Shown piece after piece: positions 38,633-48,250 of a DNA stretch of 64,000 bases; positions within the stretch are counted from its first letter, which is position 1; each line of letters starts with the position of its first letter. This DNA comes from Devosia sp. GTDB lineage: Bacteria; Pseudomonadota; Alphaproteobacteria; Rhizobiales; Devosiaceae. The DNA lies in contig NZ_JANQAH010000003.1 in the NCBI RefSeq assembly GCF_024707125.1, forward strand, positions 1-64,000, given 5' to 3'. The notes below the pieces were generated by a model that saw only the letters and a program-made list of their open reading frames with translations, was not told where the DNA came from and did no database searches. The position numbers and the translations under genes are program-made.

Positions 38633-38833
38633 CTATGAAGCCTCGGAGCATTGTGACTCCGCGCTCGCTGGCTTAATTTTCAGTGCAGGCTCACGCTCCA
38701 GTATCTCTTCGAGAACGAGGTAGGCGTAGGTATCCATATCAAGGGCACGTCTCTTAAGTGCTTGGATAACCTCGGGCTTCAGGTAGACGAGCAAAGGCTT
38801 TCGTCCGTCATCGCGGGGAACTGCTTTCGACAT
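38633..38833 (-). CDS. Small ribbon-helix-helix-like protein
   Basis: About 66 residues: RKPLLVYLKPEVIQALKRRA is a beta strand followed by a helix as in ribbon-helix-helix antitoxins and plasmid regulators, and LVLEEILERE forms the second helix. The ATG at 38833 has GGAG 9 bases ahead; in-frame ATGs lie at 38842 and 38854. It could regulate the AAA+/M41 cassette just downstream on the same strand (206 bases). No toxin gene is adjacent. Confidence 0.55.
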   Translation of the reverse strand: MSKAVPRDDGRKPLLVYLKPEVIQALKRRALDMDTYAYLVLEEILEREPALKIKPASAESQCSEAS

Positions 38834-38953
38834 TTTAGACATCTCCGCAGGCATGCCTGCATTCACAAAATCCACGATCACGATACTTTGGCGAGGCAAA
38901 CTCAGCAACCTGTAGATATCTAGAAAGCTAGCTATCTTGACTCCACCAGCAAG

Positions 38954-39672
38954 ATGTTGGTTTACTTCAGTCAGTTCGATGCAGACGGGCTCTTATCAAT
39001 AATCAAGAGCGGGATGTCCCGATGTATCAACTTGCCCATCAGTCGCCGGACGACCTGGCGGCGAAGTACCCCGGCTTTCAAAGCTTCAAGACTTCTTGGC
39101 CGGTGCGATATCGCCATAGATGGTTTCGCGATGCCCTAATTCGGTCGACGCTCAGCCCCGCAGTGGACGAAGTCGCTCCAGCGCCCGCCTATGAAAGCCA
39201 TGACGAAGACGAACACGGGTTTGAGTACAGAGAGATCCGGATCCGTCACATTGTTGGTCTTGGTAAGATCGTCGGGGTTCGGCGCCTTTCAATATCGTCC
39301 TGACCACACTCAAAGCAAACTGGTCCTACGCGAGGACCTCCGGCGCCAACCGCAGGCAACGGCCGAGCGTAGCGTCTGGAGACACAAGCGGACTTTTATC
39401 GACCCGGTTAGCCGTTACCGGCTGCTCGACTTCCTAGGCGGGAGAGACAATTTTTTTGCATGCGGGACGCCGTCGAAACCATTGGCGTTTCCGCGACAGA
39501 CGCGGTGGCGCAGGTGCTGTCAATGATCGCCAATGGCCATATCGAGCTAATGGAGGATCTTGGCCGCGGGTTGGGGCCAAAAACTGCGGTCAAGCTTGGA
39601 AGGATGGAGACGAAGCTCGAGCATCCAACACTGCCTCCGTGCTCCACCCACATTCCAGAACCACCCCTTTAG
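38954..39672 (+). pseudogene. Unrecognised, apparently frame-broken gene
   Basis: Successive plus-strand frames look coding and seem to join: YQLAHQSPDDLAAKYPGFQS near 39020-39080, HTQSKLVLREDLRRQPQATA and FIDPVSRYRLLDFLGGRDNF near 39300-39450, and IGVSATDAVAQVLSMIANGH to the stop at 39672. Shifts near 39005, 39280 and 39455 would be needed. No family recognised. It could belong to the mobile region that follows. The coding claim rests on look alone. Confidence 0.35.
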
Positions 39673-39673
39673 G

Positions 39674-40097
39674 TCAGAATTCCGGAGGCGCATCCGACTC
39701 TGGCTCTCGCCTAAAGGCATCGCTTTTTGCCTTGAGGGCTTTCAGGTCGGAATTGAGGTGTCGAACAATAGCGTCAAAGTCCGCTTCTTCGTCCGTTATT
39801 CGGTCAATCCAAAATTCGAGAACGAGAACCGCCCCGGCCAATGCTCTTCCCCTTTTTGGACAGCACTCCGGACCGCCTAGCGCGCTTTGTTGGATCAACA
39901 TCATGCTTGGAGGCTCTTGCTGTCTGAATGTCGCTTCCGAAGAAGCCTTCCAGCGCCAGAAGCGCCTTGGGCGGCCTTTCGCGCGCTATGTTCAAGTCTC
40001 GAGCGATGACGGTTGAGCTTGCTTCAATTGTCTGACGGCCAACGTTCGCCTGGGCAGACCTCGCGAGCATCAACAAATGCCACAAGGAGACGTCCAT
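39674..40097 (-). pseudogene. Unrecognised protein with one frameshift
   Basis: The first frame reads MDVSLWHLLMLARSAQANVG through ALEGFFGSDIQTARAS. After one extra base near 39904 the other continues MMLIQQSALGGPECCPKRGR and LVLEFWIDRITDEEADFDAI to PPEF at 39674. About 141 residues. GAGAG precedes the ATG at 40097; an upstream ATG at 40142 is possible. No known family; the C-terminal half is charged and helical. It ends against the preceding plus-strand gene. Confidence 0.45.
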
Positions 40098-40261
40098 GCT
40101 TCTCTCATCAACTGGCGCCAGCTTTTTCGTTGTTCCGGTCATTGAGCACCCCCTGTTCGACCGTTCTCTACACGCCTTACGCTTAAGAAAGGCTGTTGCT
40201 TACGCCGATCTACCGCTCACCAGAGTGAGGCATCCCATCACTCACCCATTAGCAAGCCATT

Positions 40262-40281
40262 TTGTGCCGAATTCGGCACAA
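40262..40281. repeat. Perfect 20-bp palindrome
   Basis: TTGTGCCGAA followed by its exact reverse complement, centred on GAATTC. A flanking CATTTTGT/ACAAAATG pair at 40258-40265 and 40297-40304 extends the symmetry. Confidence 0.8.
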
Positions 40282-40329
40282 CAGTTCCACTTGTAGTACA
40301 AAATGCCGGAATTGCGCTCGCTTGAGTTG

Positions 40330-40355
40330 CTTCTCCCATCACGTGATGGGAGAAG
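40330..40355. repeat. Perfect 26-bp palindrome centred on CACGTG
   Basis: CTTCTCCCATCAC followed directly by its exact reverse complement with no spacer. Operator-like or transposon-end-like; there is no loop, so a transcript hairpin is unlikely. Confidence 0.85.
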
Positions 40356-40708
40356 GAATTTAACCGTTTGATTTCATGACACTTTTTTATGGAGATCCGG
40401 CAGCAATTCCGCGAACCTGACTTCGGCGAAGCGATTCTCTTAGAAGGAAGGAACGTAAAACTCGCTGACGCCCATCGCCCAACCGGTCGCAATTACGGCG
40501 GTTGCAGGTGGGGGTCGCGCAATCCCGCGCTAAACGAAAATGCGCCCAGGTAAAACCCAAGCGCATTAATTCGAGTACGGCTGTCAGATCTTTTGCAGGG
40601 AGCTTGACCGCCGATCACAGTCACCACGAATTCCGTCGTGCATCTGAAGGATGTGCGCTCAGCTGACTCGTGTCAAGAGCGCCGCCGCAGGCATGACTGG
40701 GAGAGGTC

Positions 40709-41521
40709 ATGCGTAATAAACATAAATATACCCCCCTCTTCTTCCTGCGCTGACGCGCGAAAAGCTGCGCCCGGAGCGGACAGATTTCGCGCCTGAGCGC
40801 CCCCACCGTCATACTCGCTTCTATACGAAGCAGGAAGCGAACCTAGAGTATCGTCCTAGCCGCGATATTCCAATTCCCATCCATGGCGTCCAGCTCCCGG
40901 AGAGCAGCAGCGAGCACAACGTCTGTTTATTTCGCGACCCACTTGATCAGCTGGTGAAGGTCACCGAATCCCAGGGAGAACAAAATACCATCCTGCTGTT
41001 CTGTCAGGATCCTAAGGTCTCTCGCATCGAGACGCAATTCGAGTACCTCAATTACATAGATTCTGACGGTGTACAAAGGTCCACGGCGTACGATGCCCGC
41101 GTCAGCTACTACGACGGACTCCGCACGCTTGTGTCGCACAAGCCGAAGGTGAGGGCAGAGAAGACCGGTCACTTCGAACTGAATGATCTCATTCTTGATC
41201 AGGTGCCTTCCGACATTGCCGACCAGGCCCAGACCATCACTGAACTTGACATTCCTCAATGGTCGCTAGCCAACGCCCGGCTGTTCCAATCTGTCCTCAA
41301 TGACAGGTTTTGGGTCTGCTTGGAAGCGCTGCGCGAACATGCGCGCAACCTTAGCTCTCCCGTGACCATCAGCGATTTCTGTGGAGCCTTTTGGAGGCAC
41401 TGGGGTCTGCTTTCGAACCGTGATCAAGCTCCTATTCGAACGCGAACTCGTGCTGGTCGATGCTGGCGAGATCGACATCGGCTCGAAGGTCAAAGCGCGG
41501 CCGACGGAGGTCGCGCCGTGA
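40709..41521 (+). pseudogene. TnsA-like endonuclease of a Tn7-like element, frame-broken
   Basis: A restriction-endonuclease-like N-terminal part is visible: FEYLNYIDSDGVQ, AYDARVSYYDG and PKVRAEK supply Glu, Asp and Lys in TnsA-like order. The frame is open back to 40721. The ATG at 40709 (behind GGGAGAGG) joins it if one C is added to the C6 run at 40730-40735. One extra base near 41380 shifts the end, after which VEPFGGTGVCFRTVIKLLFE and VDAGEIDIGSKVKARP lead to TGA at 41519-41521. About 270 residues when joined. In Tn7, TnsA cuts the 5' ends so that the element moves by cut-and-paste. Its stop overlaps the tniA start (GTGA). Confidence 0.7.
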
Positions 41522-43818
41522 CCTTCGTTCGACAGCGTGGCAACGTTCTACGCGAGCTCAAGCTCAATCCGTATACCTATGTGGAGATCGACGGCAAGCG
41601 CTGGGATCCAATCGGCATTGTATCCGACGGTTATGAGCTCAAGGGACAGAAAGTCGGCGAAGGCCGCTTCCTTTTCCATGGAGAGTTCGATCGCCTTCAA
41701 AAAGAAGGCCGCCTCAAGGTGTTCGACAACCTCGGGCTCTTCACCAAGCGCTTAAATATTGCACCATCCGATCGTGATGCGATGTTCCTTCGCTTTTTTG
41801 GGTGACTGCGGTTGATGAATGCATTGCCGAAGAACTGATCCCGGAAAATCCGACGCAACGCCACATGGCGAAAGTCGTCGAGGCAAAAAGGTGCCAAGGT
41901 CATCAAGGATTTTCACGCTTATCGCGAAGATCCAAACTATGACCACGGTGCGGTAAAACGCAAAGTCCACGGGGAGTGTCAGTCCTAATCGCGCCCGCGA
42001 AGCAGCAGATATCGATCCGGAAACGCTGGTGTTCTGCAATAGGACGCTGATCGATCATTTCCGCAAATGGCAGAAGACGCACGATCTGTGGGAGCTTTGC
42101 TCGGCTTCGCGTTCCCACAATCGAGGCGGACCAAAGGTTGATCCGCGGACCATCGAATATGTGAATATCCACATTAAGGACTACGCGGGGGAGATACTCA
42201 ACAATCCGAGCGGTTTGCGTGACTACATCAATGCGCACATCGAGAATGACAACCTTTCGCGTGGCGACGACGCGCAAAGTCCCACTCGTAGCGAAACACA
42301 CAGTTCAGCAGGCGATTAACGACCTGCCGGCCGACCGTGTCCTCGGCGGACGCAAGGGTGTGGCGAGCGCGGCACAGGCACTGCGTCATATCGGCGAGGG
42401 TCCTCAATACAAGCGCCTTGGCGAGATGGTCATTTTCGACTGTTGGAACACGCACGCCTTCGCGATTTTGAGCAAGGAGGTCTTGGAAGAGCTTCAAAAG
42501 CAATTCCCCTTGGCAAACCTCAAGCGCCGGATCGTTATTTCCGCCGCGGTTGACGCAGCCTCTGGGTGCTTTCTTGCGTTCGATGGCGGCTTCAGTGAAA
42601 GCGCGGCGTTGACCCATCGCACGTTGCGCATGGTGATGTCCGATAAGAGCGCGATCGCAGCAGCAGCTGGCTGTACGACTAGCTGGCATATGAGGCTCGC
42701 CCCCGAAGGCGGCATCAGCGACTGGGGCCCTGGCTACAAGTCGCAGCTGTTCCTGACTGCTGCAATGTCGATTTTTGATCGTTTTACATATGCAGCTGCC
42801 GGCCGAGCTAATCTTCGCGGTCTCGTTGAACGCATGTTCCGGTCCATAGATGTCGGCTTCGTCCGTAAGTTTTTGACCGGTGGCACCAGGAGCGGAGTGC
42901 ACGAAAAGGGCGACTATGCGGCCGAGGAGCGCGCGCAGGCGTTCTTTCACGAGCTTCTAATGATGCTCACAAAGTACATCGTCGACGTGCATCACCACAA
43001 AGCGCCGACCCGTGGGGGCCTGTCACCTCGCCGGAAATACGATGCTCTTTACGACCGCCAGCAGCCCAAACAGCTACCGAACCGAGACGAGGTCCGACTG
43101 GCTTTCGGCATTTCCTACCGCGTCCAGCTGAATCCGCGCTGGTCTGCGTTTTCAGGACATTCTGTATTGGAATTCTTGGCTCGAACCCGTTCTGCAGAAG
43201 GGCGGTGTGCGCGACTATTGGATCAAGATTGACCCTGAAGATCTCGGCGCCGTTTCTGTACTGTTGGGCAACGACTGGACTACGATTGAAGGCCCCACGG
43301 AGTTCAATAGCGTTCGCCTGGATGACTGGCTTCTTCAGAAGGCCAAACTGCGCGCAATCTACACCGAACAGGAACGCATCGACTTCAAGGAAATCGTTGC
43401 TCCGGCCATCGTTGAGCTCGCCCAGCAGGCCCAGGCTCTTCGTGCGTTCCACAACATTATTGATGTCGAATGGACCGAAAGCAAGCTGCGCGATCTCGAA
43501 AGAAACCTGCGCACATTCATTCTCTATGACCGGGACGCTGAAGGCCCCGAGGAAGCCCTCATGGGCAATAGCCGAATGCTCGGCACAATCCATACGCGCA
43601 ACCCAGGAGCACTCCCTGCTCCTCCGTCAAGCGCACTATCTACGCCCTCCTCACAGCCAGACGAGACTGCGTCCCCTGCAACCTTTGCAACTGACATCGC
43701 GCAGTCTCCAGCGGATCGCCCCGAGCGCCTCGTGCCGCCATCCGAGTCGCCTGAATCGGCACCGGCATCCACCCGCCGAACCCGCAAGCATCTTCCCAAA
43801 TCGAATCCGGAAAATTGA
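41518..43818 (+). pseudogene. TniA/TnsB-like DDE transposase with about five frameshifts
   Basis: It starts at GTG 41518 with a TnsB-type N-terminus (YVEIDGKRWDPIGIVSDGYE). The catalytic DDE residues are visible: IFDCW in MVIFDCWNTH, SDWG in GGISDWGPGYKSQ, and Glu in LRGLVERMFRSI. The Mu-type C-terminal domain follows (RVQLNPRGLRFQDI rejoined). Frame changes fall near 41794-41799 (one T short), 41885-41889 (one A extra), 41986, 42250 and 43140. Joined length is about 765 residues, normal for TniA. The density of shifts is the highest in the window, yet each segment is well kept. It overlaps tnsA and is followed by tniB. Confidence 0.8.
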
Positions 43819-43820
43819 CT

Positions 43821-44861
43821 ATGTCTATGGAAACCAGCCCACAATCCCTGTCCGAAGTTGCCCTACGTGAAAAGCTGAATGCAGAGGTGTTCGATCCACC
43901 GGAATTCGCCAACCTGATGCGGGCTATTGAGAGCCAGTTTGCGTCCGTTGCCGTCAGGAAGGACGAGAACACCAAATGGAGTGCGTCCAATCGCCAGCAA
44001 GCAAAGGCAATCCTAGTCACTGGCAGTTCACGAGCTGGCAAGTCCTTTGCTGTTGGCCAAGCCTTGGCCGAATTGGAACCGATCCAGACGGTCGAAGGCG
44101 AAGTGCTTACGCCCAATCCGATCTTTGTCGAGTGCTCCTCCTTTTTCGATCCAGCCGGGCTAGGATCTCAGATTTTGCACCAGATCGGCTACCCCGCCAC
44201 TCGAGAGTTTCCTGCGAACATAGCTTGGGAGCGCGTGCGCAAGCATCTCGCTAATGCCCGCCCGGCTCCACTGGTCATCGACGAGTATCAGTACTCGTTT
44301 CAGCCGACGGGCGTGGGCGAGAAGCGCATGGATACAGTTCGCGCCAACATTCAGGGTCTTTTCCGCTCGTTGCTGGATGTCCCATCGTGGCCGACCCCTT
44401 TAATCCTGATTGGCACACAGTCAGTGTTGGAGATGCTTGAAAAGCCCGAGGTCTTCCATGTTCGCGAGAAAATTCGCGACATCGTGCGGATTGCCCCGGT
44501 CACTCGAGGAACTGCCAACGTCAATCAGCTTATGGAGGCGCTGACCGCGTACTGCGATCTAGGGCAGGTCACCTACCAGTTGGAAAGCGATGTACTTTTG
44601 CGCCTCATTCATGCTTGCAGCGGCGCCCGCGGTTTGATCCTGGATTTCTTGAAGGATGTCGTCGTTGCGGCAGCTCGATCCGATAACAGGCTCCTCGTCA
44701 CGAAGCATTTTGCCGATATTTATAGAAATCACACTGGTGCTCATGACCACGGCAATCCTTTCATCGAGATCCAGTGGGGTAACACGAACCCTAATCTCCT
44801 TCTTGAGGCCGTCGATGGTGTCCCTCGCACCCCTGCTCCTCCGGCCAAGAGGAAGAAATAA
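43821..44861 (+). CDS. tniB: TniB/TnsC-like AAA+ transposition ATPase
   Basis: 346 residues. Walker A reads VTGSSRAGKSFAV (~70-82) and Walker B APLVIDEYQY (~148-157); a sensor-1-like LILIGTQSVLEM follows. This matches the TniB/TnsC group, which forms filaments on target DNA and activates the transposase. The ATG at 43821 is used; a TTG at 43815 overlaps the tniA stop. It is the only undamaged gene of the module and ends 2 bases before tniQ. The C-terminus is basic (PPAKRKK). Confidence 0.88.
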   Translation: MSMETSPQSLSEVALREKLNAEVFDPPEFANLMRAIESQFASVAVRKDENTKWSASNRQQAKAILVTGSSRAGKSFAVGQALAELEPIQTVEGEVLTPNPIFVECSSFFDPAGLGSQILHQIGYPATREFPANIAWERVRKHLANARPAPLVIDEYQYSFQPTGVGEKRMDTVRANIQGLFRSLLDVPSWPTPLILIGTQSVLEMLEKPEVFHVREKIRDIVRIAPVTRGTANVNQLMEALTAYCDLGQVTYQLESDVLLRLIHACSGARGLILDFLKDVVVAAARSDNRLLVTKHFADIYRNHTGAHDHGNPFIEIQWGNTNPNLLLEAVDGVPRTPAPPAKRKK

Positions 44862-44863
44862 TC

Positions 44864-46650
44864 ATGTTCACGCGCATCGATTGCCCCCCAATTCGCGGCG
44901 GACAGCTCACCATCGGGTACGCTGCGGAGCTAGCAGCGCGGTTCCGCAGTTCAAGCGTCCACGAGTTTTGCTCCGATTTCGGGATCAACTTCCGAAATCT
45001 CGCCCAAGGCTGTGAGGAGGAACTTCAGGCCTTCGCCGATTTGACCAACAATGATGTGGATCTCCTGCGCCGCTTTTCGACTATCCACCAACCAGATGGC
45101 ACTGTTCGTTTGGGCAACGCGCTGCTGACCAAGCATGTCATGAGCAGATCTACTATTCGCGTCTGCCCCGACTGCGTCGCCGAAGACATCTCCAGTAACC
45201 TGAGCGTTTCGCCGGACATCGCCGTGATCTGGCGAAGGGACTGGGTCATCAACAGCGTGGACACCTGTCCCATTCACTCTCGTCCGCTGTCCGAAATCGC
45301 ACGCATCAGCGCCTCGAACCTGCAATGGGACGCTACGCTGGCATGGTCGGACCTTTCCCTGGAGCTCGATGCACTCCTCGCATCCCCAGTGCGTCGTGAA
45401 CCGCATGGGCTGCAGGCATATTCCATCGCCCGACTTGAAGGACATGTTGAGCAGGTGGAGCTGCTGGACGGTCTACCGCTTTATTCGGCGATTGCCGTGT
45501 GCGCCAAGTTTGGCGCCTTGAGCATGAACATCGAAAAACACTGGCGTACGCTCGACGAGAATACACGCCACAATGCGTACCGCGAGGGATTTGAGGTGCT
45601 CTCGCGTGGCTCCGAAGGCATCGCAGCTCTGATTGACCGTCGTATGACCGCCTTGCAACTGGCTGGAACGCCGCCTCCTTCGATCGGGCCCAGCACATTG
45701 TTGAAGCAGGTCTCAACCTTCCTGAACGGCACCGATGAGAGTGCATATTCTCTCTTGCGATATCTCGTTGCTAACGCCGTATTCGACGTTCTCTCCATCG
45801 GCCCTGAGGATGGTCCGGTTCTCGGAGTTCGCTGTACATATCGTCGTACCTACTCGATCATGGCCGCCGCACGCCGGTTTGGACTTCCTGAAAAGACGTT
45901 TGCTCTGTACGCAGAAGCCGCTGGCGTCGCCGAACGTAATGCACATGGAAGTCTTCGGATCGACGCACCCAAGGCGGACGCTTACTTCGGTGAAAGGTGG
46001 CGGCTTCATTAATCTCTCGACAGCCGGAAAAGAGATCGGCGCACGCCGCCCTTCGCTCGACGCCCTTGTAAAAGCGGGGCTGCTCACCCCGCTATCGACC
46101 CAGTCGCTTCGTGAGCGAGAACATCTCCCTATTCGCCGTAATGACCTGAACAAGCTGATGGCGCTCTTTCGAGATAGGCCACCCCCTTGTAGAGCTACGC
46201 GATGGGGCGGTCGCGCTTCCAGATCTTCACCACCACATTCGAGGGGCCTATGAAGAAGTCCACAAGCTCGCGCTCGTTGGTGAGATCTGGCTGGGACGTG
46301 TCGATGGCGGAAAGCCTTATGCCAACCTCTATGTCGACTTGCCCGAGGTGCGTAATCGTCTCAAGGGCAGAACAGCTGAGACCAGCCACCTTGTCAGCGC
46401 AGGCTCGGATTTGCTGGATCAGTCGGATGCAGCAGCAATTGCTGGCATCAATCACGAGACCTTGCGCATTCTCGCCGCAGCGCAGTTGGTACCCTCGCTG
46501 AGGGTGATCAATCCGAAAACGGGAACGCCCAAGCGAATGTTCGTGGGCGAGGAAATGAAGACGTTTGCCAGTGAGAATATCTCGCTGACGTCGGCGGCAG
46601 GGAAAAACCGAGTTCAACCTCGGGATGTGAAGACCCGGCTCGGCGGGCTA
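44864..46650 (+). pseudogene. TniQ-like target-selection protein, two frameshifts, 3' end lost
   Basis: The first 382 residues are one frame with the TniQ zinc motif (VCPDCVAED then CPIHSRPLSE). After a shift near 45989 the next frame reads FINLSTAGKEIGARRPSLDA, and after one near 46170 the third reads LVELRDGAVALPDLHHHIRG, GEIWLGRVDGGKPYANLYVD and GINHETLRILAAAQLVPSLR to about VKTRLGGLKIG. Past 46650 the reading dissolves into G- and T-rich noise, so the end of the gene is not recoverable. TniQ/TnsD proteins choose the target site. Which site cannot be known without the missing end and insertion context. Confidence 0.8.
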
Positions 46651-46922
46651 AAAATAGGCCGTTTTTTTTGCGAGGGGTGGGGTTTGGCGAATATCTACGG
46701 GAGAGATTATTGTGGGCGGGGGTCGCGGTTTAGCATTTAAAAAAGAAAATGGTGGGGTGGGCCGGGCTTTATGTTGTGGGGGGTTTTTTTTTTTTTTTTT
46801 TAAGGGGGAGGGGAGGGAATGAAATACAAAAATGAAAGAAGGAAGGAGAAGTAAGAAGAAGAGAGAAGTGGTATGATAAAGTTTTGGAAAAGAAGACTAG
46901 AAGACACAAATGGGGGAGTTGG
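46651..46922. other. Aberrant low-complexity stretch, probable assembly join
   Basis: TniQ-like coding degrades gradually (GLANIYGRD is still readable near 46682-46708), then come G-rich runs, a T18 tract ending at 46801, and about 120 bases of almost pure purine. Clean coding DNA resumes abruptly at 46923. It resembles low-quality read ends joined together rather than a biological element. Confidence 0.75.
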
Positions 46923-47228
46923 CAGACCGCCCGTATCTACCGCCCTGCCCGCAACGCCATGCAGTCTGGCAAGGGTAAGTCCAAGCAGTGGGTTCTGGTT
47001 CACGAGCCTGCCGCCGCCCGCCAGATCGAGCCACTGATGGGCTATACCAGCAGCTCCGATATGCGCCAGCAGATCAAGCTCTCCTTCCCGACTCTGGAAG
47101 AGGCCGAGGCCTATGCCCAGCGCAATGGCATCGAATACACCGTGCAGCCTGCGCATGACGCCACGCCCAAGCGCGTGAGCTATCCGGACAACTTCAAGTC
47201 CGACCGCAAGACACCCTGGACGCACTGA
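46923..47228 (+). CDS. NDUFS4-like complex I 18-kDa accessory subunit, start lost
   Basis: About 101 residues of the ETC complex I subunit family: TARIYRPARNAMQSGKGKS, LMGYTSSSDMRQQIKLSF, EEAEAYAQRNGIEY and the invariant end DNFKSDRKTPWTH. Family members begin M-x-ARIYRPARNAMQSG. Here the codon at the start position reads CAG instead of ATG, and the bases before it belong to the aberrant stretch, so the start has been replaced or corrupted. The protein is an accessory subunit of alphaproteobacterial NADH:ubiquinone oxidoreductase. It is a core chromosomal gene and sets the character of the right part. Confidence 0.85.
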   Translation, partial: QTARIYRPARNAMQSGKGKSKQWVLVHEPAAARQIEPLMGYTSSSDMRQQIKLSFPTLEEAEAYAQRNGIEYTVQPAHDATPKRVSYPDNFKSDRKTPWTH

Positions 47229-47256
47229 CCTCAGCGTCAGCAAGAGATTCCGTAAG

Positions 47257-47287
47257 GCGCCACAAGCGATTGTGGCGCTTTTGTTTT
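47257..47287 (+). terminator. Rho-independent terminator after NDUFS4-like gene
   Basis: GCGCCACAA, a GCGA loop, TTGTGGCGC, then TTTTGTTTTT: a perfect 9-bp stem with a T-rich tail. Confidence 0.9.
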
Positions 47288-47350
47288 TGGTCGCCCTGGC
47301 CAAACTTTGCCGGTATCGTTCGGACTAGTCCGAAGACAGGGAGAGCCCGA

Positions 47351-48217
47351 TTGTTCATTCGCCGCAGCCTCGCCGTTCTGACCATTGTGCTCGCTTTCGC
47401 CGGCGGCGCTCAAGCTGCGCCCGCGATCTGGAAGGTCAGCGACGAAGACAGTTCCATCTGGCTTTTCGGCTCGATCCACCTGCTGCCGCCGGGAACGGAA
47501 TGGCGCACCGAAATTTTCGACAATCTGATCGACGAGGCGGAAAGGGTCTATTTTGAGACCGATCTTGGCCCGGAAGCGCAACCAAAAATCATCGCCCTCA
47601 CCATGGAGCGCGGCTTTGCGCGGGATGGTCGGCTGCTCAACCAGAGAATCAGCGAGAAGCTGATGGGCAAGGTCCGCTCGGCTGCGGAAAGGTTCGCCGT
47701 GCCGGTGCCAACGCTACTGGCCATGCAGCCGTGGATGGCGGCGAGCACCATTTCAGTTTCTGCCCTGGTGCAGGCCGGTTACGACCCCAATGCAGGCGTC
47801 GACACGATGCTGCAGCAGGAAATTTCGGTGGAGCGCCAAGGCTTTCTGGAAACTGCTGAGGAGCAGATCGACGTCATCGCTGGGGGGAGCGAGGCGGATC
47901 AGATCATCATGCTTGAAGCGACACTGGCGGAAGCCGAGCGCATCGTGACCATGATCGACGAGATGAAGGATGCCTGGCTCGGCGGCACGCCGGAGACGCT
48001 GGCCGACCTGTTCCTTGCGGAGATGGGCGCCTATGGCGAGGGCTTCATGGATCGGCTGATCGTGGACCGCAACGAGAACTGGGTCGAGCAGATCGAGGTG
48101 ATGCTGGCGGAGAACGAGGCGGCCTTCCTCGTGGTGGGTGCCGGGCACCTCGTGGGCGATCACAGCGTCGTCAAGCTATTGGAACAGCAGGGCTTTTCCA
48201 GCGAACGCGTGCAGTAG
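47351..48217 (+). CDS. TraB/GumN-family protein
   Basis: 288 residues. TTG 47351 follows AGGGAGAG and opens a signal peptide (FIRRSLAVLTIVLAFAGGAQ, cut near AQA-AP). The family block SIWLFGSIHLLPPGTEW comes next, then Glu-rich helices (VYFETDLGPEAQ) and the closing AAFLVVGAGHLVGDHSVV. The GSIHLLP and GAGHL motifs are those of TraB/GumN (PF01963), related to Tiki metalloproteases, with His and Glu as possible metal ligands. The protein is probably periplasmic; the substrate is unknown. It is convergent with the Gfo/Idh gene through a shared hairpin. Confidence 0.85.
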   Translation: MFIRRSLAVLTIVLAFAGGAQAAPAIWKVSDEDSSIWLFGSIHLLPPGTEWRTEIFDNLIDEAERVYFETDLGPEAQPKIIALTMERGFARDGRLLNQRISEKLMGKVRSAAERFAVPVPTLLAMQPWMAASTISVSALVQAGYDPNAGVDTMLQQEISVERQGFLETAEEQIDVIAGGSEADQIIMLEATLAEAERIVTMIDEMKDAWLGGTPETLADLFLAEMGAYGEGFMDRLIVDRNENWVEQIEVMLAENEAAFLVVGAGHLVGDHSVVKLLEQQGFSSERVQ

Positions 48218-48220
48218 TGG

Positions 48221-48244
48221 GTCGCCCGACCGAAGCCGGGCGAC
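48221..48244. terminator. Hairpin between convergent genes
   Basis: GTCGCCCG, an 8-base loop, CGGGCGAC. It lies 3 bases after the TraB stop and 6 before the end of the opposing gene, so it can serve both strands. Confidence 0.7.
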
Positions 48245-48250
48245 GAGGGA

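Larger units (their letters stand above)
40143..40708. other. Non-coding block with palindromes ahead of the transposition genes
   Basis: No gene is supported. It holds two perfect palindromes (40262-40281 and 40330-40355) and inverted GGAATTGC/GCAATTCC copies near 40308 and 40403. In Tn7-like elements the left end with transposase-binding repeats lies in such a place, but no terminal repeat pair can be shown because the other end is not in the sequence. Confidence 0.5.

Noticed and set aside
40143..46650. A CRISPR-associated transposon
   Set aside because: No repeat-spacer array and no Cas gene is visible near the Tn7-like genes. Both a TnsA-like and a TniQ-like gene are present, but that alone does not imply guide-RNA targeting.
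46651..46922. A replication origin or intrinsically bent regulatory DNA in the T- and purine-rich tract
   Set aside because: The gradual loss of readable coding on one side and the damaged start codon on the other fit a sequence artefact better.
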